This document shows, piece by piece, positions 1-5,246 of a stretch of 8,740 bases of DNA. The translations under genes and the position numbers were made by a program. The DNA lies in assembly GCA_002503595.1 (NCBI GenBank), contig DASC01000146.1, positions 22,277-31,016 on the forward strand, given 5' to 3'. The notes under the pieces are model-generated. The model had not been told where the DNA came from. It saw only the letters and a list, made by a program, of their open reading frames with translations, and did not search any database. Each line of letters starts with the position of its first letter. Position 1 is the first letter of the stretch. The stretch comes from Candidatus Methanogaster sp. UBA203. GTDB lineage: Archaea; Halobacteriota; Methanosarcinia; Methanosarcinales; Methanogasteraceae.

Positions 1-81
1 TATAATATCTTAAAACACAAAGTCAGAACCAGAGCACCAGATGAATTGCCAGCCCCAGATAATGGGATAAAGGAATGGTGA
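1..81 (+). CDS. C-terminal end of an unidentified upstream gene (partial)
   Basis: Reading from base 1, this frame is open for 26 codons and stops at TGA 79-81; the other two forward frames hit TAA within the first dozen bases. The tail is hydrophilic and proline-rich, ending in NGIKEW, and looks like a genuine protein C-terminus. I do not recognise the family. The next gene starts 7 bases after the stop, and its Shine-Dalgarno box overlaps this stop codon, so the two are probably one transcription unit with coupled translation. Because only the end is visible, coding status is likely but not certain. Confidence 0.5.
   Translation, partial: YNILKHKVRTRAPDELPAPDNGIKEW
77..81 (+). promoter_or_regulatory. 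Shine-Dalgarno box of the ACT-domain gene
   Basis: GGTGA lies 7 bases before ATG 89 and matches the core of the archaeal anti-Shine-Dalgarno sequence. It overlaps the TGA stop of the upstream frame, which suggests coupled translation and fixes the start of the next gene. Confidence 0.7.
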
Positions 82-88
82 AATAACC

Positions 89-592
89 ATGTGGGACGCC
101 ATATTAAACAAATTCAAGAAATATCCGGCGCAGGAGCGGGTCGTGCGCCTGCTGCTGGAGCGCGGCTTTCAGGTCACACCGGACGGAAAGGTGGTCTCAG
201 GCGGCATACGACTGGCGCACACCCAGATAGCAAGGGAGGCTTCCGTCGATCGCAGGGCAGTTGATGGCGCGGCATCGATGATCATAGAGGATCCACTGCT
301 CAAAATCGTTTTCACGAACATCCGCCCGATCTCATCGCTGCGTGAGGTTGCGCCCGATCTCAAACTCGGCGTGATCGTCATAACGCCGATGGATGCCGCC
401 CGCACAGGCATTCTTGCCTCGGTGGCGGTGTCTGTGGCAGAACGCGGGATCAGCATCATGCAGGCGATCGCTGACGACCCGCGGCTTGCCGAGCGCCCGA
501 CGCTGACCATCATAACCGATCGGCAGATACCTGATGATCTTGTCGGAGAACTGCTGAAGTGCGAGGGCGTGCGAGGGGTCAGCGTCTGCTGA
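89..592 (+). CDS. ACT-domain regulator of amino acid metabolism (COG2150-like)
   Basis: This 167-residue protein has two parts. Residues about 14-66 form a helical, winged-helix-like segment (AQERVVRLLLERG, then LAHTQIAREASVDRRAVDG, where the second part resembles a helix-turn-helix). Residues about 94-167 form an ACT-like beta-alpha-beta-beta-alpha-beta fold, with VIVITPMDAARTGILASVAV followed by ISIMQAIADD and TLTIITD. This layout and length fit the archaeal family annotated as predicted regulators of amino acid metabolism with an ACT domain. ACT domains usually bind amino acids, so a ligand-responsive regulator in the cytoplasm is the likely role; the ligand and targets cannot be read from the sequence. 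The start at 89 is supported by GGTGA at 77-81. The gene is visibly more GC-rich than the cas8b-cas3 block and probably belongs to the native chromosome. Confidence 0.82.
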   Translation: MWDAILNKFKKYPAQERVVRLLLERGFQVTPDGKVVSGGIRLAHTQIAREASVDRRAVDGAASMIIEDPLLKIVFTNIRPISSLREVAPDLKLGVIVITPMDAARTGILASVAVSVAERGISIMQAIADDPRLAERPTLTIITDRQIPDDLVGELLKCEGVRGVSVC

Positions 593-620
593 CTGCATAT
601 ATCGTTACCCTGCAGACGTT
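581..620 (+). terminator. Possible hairpin at the end of the ACT-domain gene
   Basis: Bases 583-589 (CGTCTGC) and 612-618 (GCAGACG) are perfect inverted repeats. The stem extends to nine pairs (581-589 with 612-620) if one G-T wobble is allowed, around a 22-base loop that includes the stop codon. Only TTT follows the stem, so this is not a classical poly-T terminator. It may act in transcript ending or mRNA stability, or be chance. Confidence 0.3.
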
Positions 621-641
621 TGAGGTGGAGGTGGTTGTTGC

Positions 642-700
642 GGTTTTGGGCGGGGTGGTCAGTTTCACGCTCTCTTGGGTGAGGTTTATGTGGTAGGAGG
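642..700 (+). repeat. Imperfect direct repeat, copy A (upstream of mntA)
   Basis: The intergenic stretch before mntA matches a second stretch at about 1550-1612. The best block is CTTGGGTGAGGTTTATGTGG (674-693) against TTTGGGTGGGGTTTATGTGG in copy B, 18 of 20 identical. Upstream of it both copies share TTTCAC, a pyrimidine run with CTCTT, and before that a GGCGGGG/ATGGT-like segment, with small indels. Copy A lies about 30 bases before the mntA start. Its function is unknown; it could be a shared regulatory site, a genome-wide intergenic repeat or a scar of module insertion. The outer borders are approximate. Confidence 0.6.
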
Positions 701-730
701 ACAACGATTACTGGGAGGGCTCGTACAGGA

Positions 731-1093
731 ATGAATACAGATCAACTTGTTGAAATGGCTGATGCTGACAAAGACATTCTTGCAGCCATTCTTTTTGGCA
801 GTTCTGCGAGGGGGGAGGTATGCCGAGATATCGATATCTGTCTTGTCACAGACCCTAAAAGGACTATGAATCTTGCAAGAAAGGATCTGGCATATCTCGC
901 GAGGTTCGATTTTGACATTCACACGTTTGAGGAACTGCCCGTCTGTATCAGGATGCGAGTACTTAAAGAGGGTAAGTGTCTGCTATCGAAAGATGATGAT
1001 GCGCTCTATGATCTTGCACATAGAACAGTGCAGGAATTTGAAGATTTCAAGTTGAGATATGAAGACTATCTTGAGGTGATTCTACATGGATAG
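731..1093 (+). CDS. mntA: MntA-type minimal nucleotidyltransferase antitoxin
   Basis: This 120-residue protein belongs to the minimal nucleotidyltransferase group. The fold signature is LFGSSARGEVCRDIDICLV: Gly23-Ser24, then Asp33 and Asp35, with a third acidic candidate at Asp62 in FDFDIHTF. In MntA/HepT modules the antitoxin transfers AMP to the tyrosine of the toxin's RX4HXY motif and so silences it. The neighbour carries exactly that motif, which supports the assignment. The spacing is GSX8DXD, two residues shorter than the usual GSX10DXD; I believe some archaeal homologues share this, but have not checked. ATG 731 follows GGGAGGG at 713-719 by 11 bases. The end of the gene overlaps the native hepT start (ATG 1086) by 8 bases, a typical coupled antitoxin-toxin arrangement. 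Length is normal and no lesion is seen. Confidence 0.85.
   Translation: MNTDQLVEMADADKDILAAILFGSSARGEVCRDIDICLVTDPKRTMNLARKDLAYLARFDFDIHTFEELPVCIRMRVLKEGKCLLSKDDDALYDLAHRTVQEFEDFKLRYEDYLEVILHG
1073..1080 (+). promoter_or_regulatory. Shine-Dalgarno box marking the native hepT start at 1086
   Basis: GAGGTGAT lies inside the end of mntA, five bases before ATG 1086, and is fully complementary to the archaeal 16S rRNA 3' end (AUCACCUC). It shows that ribosomes were meant to start at 1086, not at the ATG at 1122. Confidence 0.75.
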
Positions 1094-1509
1094 AGCACGG
1101 ATATTAAGTAAACCGGACTAAATGAGGCGGCATCTCGATAAAATCAAAGAAATCGCTCCGGATAGCCTGGAAGAATATGAAGAAGATGAGGTAACAAGGA
1201 GAGCCATCGAGCGGCTGCTACACATTTCAATCGAAGCGGTCATTGACATCTCATACCTTTTTGTCAAGGAACTGCGACTTGGACTGCCGACAAGCGAGGA
1301 AAGTTACTTCGATAAACTTTCGGGAAAAGTGCTGACGCCGCAGATGGTTGAGAAACTACAAGAGATGCGGCGATTCCGTAATGTCATGGTGCATCGATAT
1401 GACAAGGTGGATGATATCAGGGTGTATTATATCGTTTGGAACAGGCTTGGTGATCTGTATGAATTTAAAGAGGAAGTTCCTCGAGTTTTTGAGGAAAGGA
1501 GATTTCTGA
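1086..1509 (+). pseudogene. hepT: Reconstructed ancestral hepT with a nonsense codon and a frameshift
   Basis: From ATG 1086 the frame reads MDRARILSKPD and then TAA (1119-1121), directly followed in the same frame by MRRHLDKIKEIAP. HepT proteins commonly begin MDRxRIxxKxxE and continue in this way, so TAA probably replaces a GAA glutamate codon. At the other end the family-like part ends at FKEEVPR (CGA 1482-1484). Skipping one base (G1485) then gives FLRKGDF and a TGA at 1507-1509, a usual HepT ending. The restored protein would be about 140 residues, the normal family length. The two lesions suggest a toxin gene in decay. Sequencing error at either site cannot be excluded from the sequence alone. 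Confidence 0.6.
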
Positions 1510-1628
1510 CGGGGTATTTGGTTGGCGGTGTAGGGTCGAAAACGGCATTGGTTGGCGGGGGCGATGGTTACTTTCACCCTGCTCTTTTGGGTGGGGTTTA
1601 TGTGGGATGGAGGGGGATGTATGTATGA
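1122..1628 (+). CDS. hepT: HepT-like HEPN RNase toxin, open frame as it stands
   Basis: This is the longest open frame for the toxin partner of mntA: 168 residues, mostly helical. HEPN toxins are metal-independent RNases, and the catalytic RX4HXY motif is present as RNVMVHRY (Arg86, Asn87, His91, Tyr93). Tyr93 is the residue AMPylated by MntA in studied pairs. The N-terminus lacks about a dozen residues relative to the native start at 1086. No Shine-Dalgarno box precedes ATG 1122, so expression would need reinitiation at TAAATG after the 11-codon leader. After residue 121 the tail becomes glycine-, valine- and tryptophan-rich (for example ALVGGGDG and VYVGWRGMYV), unlike HepT, and it overlaps repeat copy B; it is probably translated intergenic DNA after a one-base frameshift. 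Family assignment is firm, activity is doubtful. Confidence 0.72.
   Translation: MRRHLDKIKEIAPDSLEEYEEDEVTRRAIERLLHISIEAVIDISYLFVKELRLGLPTSEESYFDKLSGKVLTPQMVEKLQEMRRFRNVMVHRYDKVDDIRVYYIVWNRLGDLYEFKEEVPRVFEERRFLTGYLVGGVGSKTALVGGGDGYFHPALLGGVYVGWRGMYV
1550..1612 (+). repeat. Imperfect direct repeat, copy B (between hepT and cas8b)
   Basis: This is the partner of the copy at 642-700. It includes TTTCAC at 1572-1577, CTCTT at 1582-1586 and TTTGGGTGGGGTTTATGTGG at 1586-1605. CACCC (1575-1579) and GGGTG (1589-1593) could pair as a short hairpin with a 9-base loop. If hepT truly ended at 1509, this copy is intergenic like copy A, and lies about 75 bases before the cas8b start. Its borders are approximate. 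Confidence 0.6.
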
Positions 1629-1685
1629 GGGTGTGTAACGATGCGAAGTGCAGGGAACAAAACGAAGATATGGGGCAATTGAACC

Positions 1686-3587
1686 ATGTACAACTTTATC
1701 GTAGATTTGTTTACTGAAGATGATTACAACTCTTTGTTAGAGGAGGGCGAGGAGGGATCTAAAAATGACAAGACCAAAATTTTGGTCGTACCGCCAAACA
1801 TGGATGGCCGACCCTTTATCATCCAAAGCGTAAATCTTGAGGATGAAATTGACGAAAGGCCACTATTAGACAAGTATAGAGGGAATCTACGCAAATATTT
1901 CAATTTTAATAAGTTTGTAAATCCCACCCATAACAACGCTAACAATATCGGCACCAATTCGGCATTGATTAGCCATTCGCCCACCCACTATAAACTTACA
2001 ACAGCATTCATCGACAAAGATAAGCAACATCCCGATGGAAACACCGTAATAAAATTTCCTCTGGAGAAAATCGACGCTTTTGAAAAATCAGTCAAGAAGA
2101 CCGAGTACTATAGCCAGTTCCCAGAGCTTTGTGACCATGTGGCGAGTTTCTTTAGAGATTTTGACAAAATTAACCCTGAAAATGGTTTTGGTTTAGAGGA
2201 GAATGATTTCATCGTTTTTTTTGTAAATGAATCAGATATTGAGAGATATTTAGATGTTGTTGACGATTACACCAGTGAAAAAATTCTGAAATATGACACA
2301 TTCGTAGGAGATTGCGATAGTTGTGGAAAGCAGGGTGAACAACTGTATATGTTAACCCGGGGAAATATGTTCGATCTGGGAAAAGGTCGGAAATTTCTTC
2401 TCAGGCATCCTACACGATACAAAACCGACCCAACATCAAAAAGTCCTGAAAACTTCAATGTTTGCAGAGAATGTGCCATGCGAGTTTATGATTTCTTTGA
2501 ATACATTAAAAAAAAGAAATACTATAGATACGTATTTCCCACAACTGTGACGGTTGACACAAACGATTACAGGGACTATTCTTCCGAACCGATCGGTATT
2601 CTAAAAATGTTAAAAACTCTATACAATAGGAATCGTTCTCAGGAGTTCGATTATGTGATGATGGTTACCGATCCGAAAGTCGAGGATATAGAGTTCAGGT
2701 ATGTAAATAATTTCAATTACATTCTTCCAAATGAGAACCCTGCTGTCAATGTACAGGATATCCCGATACATTCGACATTGAAAGAACTTAAATCCAAAGG
2801 GAAAGAGGGAGAAATTACATCCATCCAAAATGGGAGGGATAAATCAGTATTCCTGAGAGAACTGAACCTTATTTTCAACAACACTCTTGCGCGTTCTTTG
2901 TTTGAAACAGACCCAACGAAATTGATGAAATCACTTCATCCGTTCCTTAAGCTGAAAATCATTGAATATAATTTCATCATCAGAAACTTTATATATTTTC
3001 AGGATGTATCTTTCTTCGAGGACCGGGTTTATTCAAAGCTATTCAGAGAGATGCTCTCAGAACTGGTTACAAATCCGGGTCTTCGAGATGACATGAAGAT
3101 AGTACCTAACAAAATCCGATTCTTCTTGACAATCTACTTTAAGTATCTGAACATAGAGTCCAATGGGGGCGATACCATTACAGAATATATGACACTGAAG
3201 GAGAAAATGAAAGATGTGGAATCTTTCGATCTGGAGAACGATTTCGAAGCGAGCTACTGCATGGGGCAGATATTTTACTATCTGTTGCAGGTCAGCAAAA
3301 CACCGAACAGGCTGAACCTCTTCACCAAATATACCATGAACGTGCATAACATGGATATATTAAAAACGAAGTTGGTTACAGTGCTTGAGAAGTATTCTCA
3401 CAACGAATACCTTGATAATAATCGAAGATTTCACAATTTGATCGCCAATGTTCTGGCGTTTGAGTTTGAGAAGTCTTATGAAGACAATAAGATACCTCTG
3501 TACACGGGTTATTTTGATAGTAACTACTTGTATACTTCCACAAAGGAAAAAGAGGAACTGGAATCCCCACAAGAGGAGGAGAATTAG
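1686..3587 (+). CDS. cas8b: Cas8b, large subunit of type I-B Cascade (Csh1/TM1802-like)
   Basis: This 633-residue protein opens the cas operon. In type I-B Cascade, Cas8b recognises the PAM and helps recruit Cas3. Two CX2C pairs (Cys210/Cys213 in GDCDSCGK and Cys260/Cys263 in NVCRECAMRVYDF) form the zinc site characteristic of the Csh1/TM1802 branch. The N-terminal half is mixed alpha/beta and rich in Asp, Asn and Lys; the last 130 residues are helical and end in an acidic tail. Length is usual for the family. ATG 1686 is well fixed, because a TGA stop in the same frame lies at 1680-1682. The Shine-Dalgarno box is weak (GGGG at 1672-1675). The stop touches the cas7 start without a gap. Assignment rests on the cysteine pattern, size and especially gene order; overall conservation of Cas8b is low. 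Confidence 0.88.
   Translation: MYNFIVDLFTEDDYNSLLEEGEEGSKNDKTKILVVPPNMDGRPFIIQSVNLEDEIDERPLLDKYRGNLRKYFNFNKFVNPTHNNANNIGTNSALISHSPTHYKLTTAFIDKDKQHPDGNTVIKFPLEKIDAFEKSVKKTEYYSQFPELCDHVASFFRDFDKINPENGFGLEENDFIVFFVNESDIERYLDVVDDYTSEKILKYDTFVGDCDSCGKQGEQLYMLTRGNMFDLGKGRKFLLRHPTRYKTDPTSKSPENFNVCRECAMRVYDFFEYIKKKKYYRYVFPTTVTVDTNDYRDYSSEPIGILKMLKTLYNRNRSQEFDYVMMVTDPKVEDIEFRYVNNFNYILPNENPAVNVQDIPIHSTLKELKSKGKEGEITSIQNGRDKSVFLRELNLIFNNTLARSLFETDPTKLMKSLHPFLKLKIIEYNFIIRNFIYFQDVSFFEDRVYSKLFREMLSELVTNPGLRDDMKIVPNKIRFFLTIYFKYLNIESNGGDTITEYMTLKEKMKDVESFDLENDFEASYCMGQIFYYLLQVSKTPNRLNLFTKYTMNVHNMDILKTKLVTVLEKYSHNEYLDNNRRFHNLIANVLAFEFEKSYEDNKIPLYTGYFDSNYLYTSTKEKEELESPQEEEN
3207..3587 (+). CDS. Predicted internal product of cas8b: Cas11b small subunit
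   Basis: An ATG at 3207, in frame with cas8b (Met508), follows AAGGAG at 3198-3203 with a 3-base spacer. It would yield a 126-residue, mainly helical protein, from MKDVESFDLEND to the shared acidic end. Small subunits (Cas11) made from internal starts in the large-subunit gene are described for type I-B, I-C and I-D systems. No separate cas11 gene lies in this operon, and the size fits. The Shine-Dalgarno box is good but its spacing is short, and such a match can arise by chance in Lys/Glu-rich coding sequence. Not proven. Confidence 0.45.
   Translation: MKDVESFDLENDFEASYCMGQIFYYLLQVSKTPNRLNLFTKYTMNVHNMDILKTKLVTVLEKYSHNEYLDNNRRFHNLIANVLAFEFEKSYEDNKIPLYTGYFDSNYLYTSTKEKEELESPQEEEN
3573..3580 (+). 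promoter_or_regulatory. Shine-Dalgarno box of cas7
   Basis: GAGGAGGA, inside the last codons of cas8b, lies 7 bases before ATG 3588. It is the strongest Shine-Dalgarno box of the operon, which suits the multi-copy backbone subunit. Confidence 0.7.
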
Positions 3588-4442
3588 ATGAACTATAATG
3601 GCATAGTGGTGGTAAATGCAAAGAATGCAAATTTCAATGCTGGTTTTGATGGTCTTCCAAGGAGATTGCCTACCGGGCGGATATTTGCTACCGATAAAGC
3701 ATTGAAGTATTGCATAAGAGAGTATCTCTCAAAGAATGAACCTGTGTTTGTCCAGAGGACCAAAGAGTTCCACGATGGCACGGGTGGGGCACGGGTGGAA
3801 CGATACCTGACATTAAAGGAGAATTACCTCAAGAAATGCAATAAAGAAGAGATGCCCAAGGATGAGGGGGTCATAATTAACGATCTCAAAGGGTTTATAG
3901 ACATCCGATTGTTTGGGGTAGTATTCGCAGTTGATAGTAACATATCTATGACCGGTCCCTGCCAGATAAATTACGGGATCAATAGGTTTGAGGGATCCAA
4001 TATCTTTTCTTCTGAGATATTGTCCCCCTACAGAAATCCAAACGAGAAGAGCAAAGATGCTCAGCAAACCACGATAGGCGAAGAATCCAGAGCAGACGAC
4101 GTATATTACGTATATGACGTCTGTCTGAACATGAACTCCGCAGAGAAACAGGGAATTGAGGTAACGGATGATGATATAGAGAAACTGAAGAACGCATTGA
4201 AGTACGCCGTGGGCGACGTGATCTCCACCACCATGTTTGGCTGCGAGACGGTAAGTATGATCTGGTTCAAGAACAATGATGACCGGATATTTAACAACCT
4301 GAATTCGCTGGTGGCGATATCTGAATCAGATGGCGAGGCAACTGTGGATTACTCAAAGGTCATGGAACTGGTGCTGGCGGACATCGATACTGATTCACTT
4401 GAAGAATATAGCAGCAAGGTCAAGAACATCATCCCCACGTAG
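3588..4442 (+). CDS. cas7: Cas7, backbone subunit of type I-B Cascade (Csh2-like)
   Basis: This 284-residue protein is a RAMP-fold Cas7 of the Csh2 group, several copies of which coat the crRNA spacer in Cascade. Family marks are the N-terminal strand and loop NGIVVVNAKNANFNAGFDG, then LPRRLPTGRIFATDKALKYC with basic residues suited to RNA contact, DIRLFGVVFA at 105-114, TGPCQINYGINR at 122-133 and a second half with STTMFGCETVSMIWF. The usual NPNGDP-like motif of Csh2 is altered here to NAKNANFNAGFD. ATG 3588 immediately follows the cas8b stop and has a strong Shine-Dalgarno box. Its place between cas8b and cas5 is standard for type I-B. Confidence 0.9.
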   Translation: MNYNGIVVVNAKNANFNAGFDGLPRRLPTGRIFATDKALKYCIREYLSKNEPVFVQRTKEFHDGTGGARVERYLTLKENYLKKCNKEEMPKDEGVIINDLKGFIDIRLFGVVFAVDSNISMTGPCQINYGINRFEGSNIFSSEILSPYRNPNEKSKDAQQTTIGEESRADDVYYVYDVCLNMNSAEKQGIEVTDDDIEKLKNALKYAVGDVISTTMFGCETVSMIWFKNNDDRIFNNLNSLVAISESDGEATVDYSKVMELVLADIDTDSLEEYSSKVKNIIPT

Positions 4443-4468
4443 CTCGATCCAGAGTGAAATAAACATTC

Positions 4469-4474
4469 AGGTGG
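4469..4474 (+). promoter_or_regulatory. Shine-Dalgarno box supporting the upstream cas5 start
   Basis: AGGTGG lies 4 bases before ATG 4479, in the 36-base gap after cas7. The alternative start at 4539 has only a weak TGGAAA before it, so this box favours 4479. Confidence 0.55.
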
Positions 4475-4478
4475 ATAT

Positions 4479-5246
4479 ATGGAGACGACTCTGGATTATT
4501 TCTCTTCGTCTGGAGAAAACAAAACTGGAAACCAGCCTATGAAACTCCTGACCTTCAGGTTGCACGGGAATTTTGCACATTTCAATCAGCCTATCAGCAA
4601 CCGCTTCAGGAATACATATTCTATCATTCCAAAGCCCCAATTGCTGGGACTTATCGGGTCGATCGCTGGTCTTAGAGGGTATGCGAATAATAAAACCTCC
4701 CCTGAATTCTATAGCAGGATTGGAGATCTCAAAGTTTATATCAGGTCCAATAACAATGCGGATAAGAAGTTTATAGTGAACTACAACAGTTTGAACAGTT
4801 TTTTGAATAACAGGGTTGATACTGCTTCTCCGAACGTAATAATCAACGAACAGGTGCTGTTGGACCCGGATTATGAGATTGGTCTATTACTGGATGAAAA
4901 TGACGATCTGCATAAAACCATCATTGAAAATATCCGGCATAACCGCAGTGTGTTCCCCATATACTTAGGAAAGAACGAGTTTTTTGCAAACATCCAATAT
5001 CAATCCCTGAAAGACTATGAGATAAATTCTGCGAAAGAACCGATGTGCCGCAGCATACTGCCCTTCGATGAACTGGAAAAAGAAGGCACCAATAACATGA
5101 AACTGGAAATGCTTCCGGTGGGCTTCGATGAGAAGTTCAAGTACATCTATCGCTTAATGGCGATACCTCAGAAAGAGTGCGTTGTGCCGCTGAAAAACCC
5201 AGCTAATTGCATCACATCGGGTGGTAATGTTTACTATGTCTTCTGA
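4479..5246 (+). CDS. cas5: Cas5, crRNA 5'-handle-binding subunit of type I-B Cascade
   Basis: This protein has 255 residues from 4479, or 235 from the second ATG at 4539. Cas5 caps the 5' handle of the crRNA and contacts Cas8b and the first Cas7. The family-typical beginning is MKLLTFRLHGNFAHF (residues 21-35 of the longer form), followed by NTYSIIPKPQLLGLIGSIAGL (residues 45-65), the usual Cas5 stretch of a TY pair, proline turn and glycine-rich helix. Homology would favour the start at 4539, because Cas5 proteins normally begin with that first strand, while the ribosome-binding site favours 4479, so the first 20 polar residues are uncertain. No catalytic pattern expected of an I-C-type Cas5 endonuclease is needed, since cas6 is present. 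The 3' end overlaps the beginning of cas3. Confidence 0.88.
   Translation: METTLDYFSSSGENKTGNQPMKLLTFRLHGNFAHFNQPISNRFRNTYSIIPKPQLLGLIGSIAGLRGYANNKTSPEFYSRIGDLKVYIRSNNNADKKFIVNYNSLNSFLNNRVDTASPNVIINEQVLLDPDYEIGLLLDENDDLHKTIIENIRHNRSVFPIYLGKNEFFANIQYQSLKDYEINSAKEPMCRSILPFDELEKEGTNNMKLEMLPVGFDEKFKYIYRLMAIPQKECVVPLKNPANCITSGGNVYYVF

Noticed and set aside
1119..1121. TAA in hepT as a recoded sense codon
   Set aside because: Archaeal pyrrolysine uses TAG, not TAA, and the other genes here end normally at TAA, TAG or TGA. A simple nonsense mutation is more likely.
1678..1685. ATTGAACC before the cas8b start as the end of a CRISPR repeat
   Set aside because: It resembles the common ATTGAAAC repeat ending but differs in one base, is only eight bases long, and has no repeat body or second copy nearby.
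2214..2518. Frameshift in cas8b at T-run (about 2215-2222) or A-run (about 2506-2513)
   Set aside because: The reading frame continues through both runs with family-like protein on each side, including both zinc-site cysteine pairs, so no slippage need be assumed.
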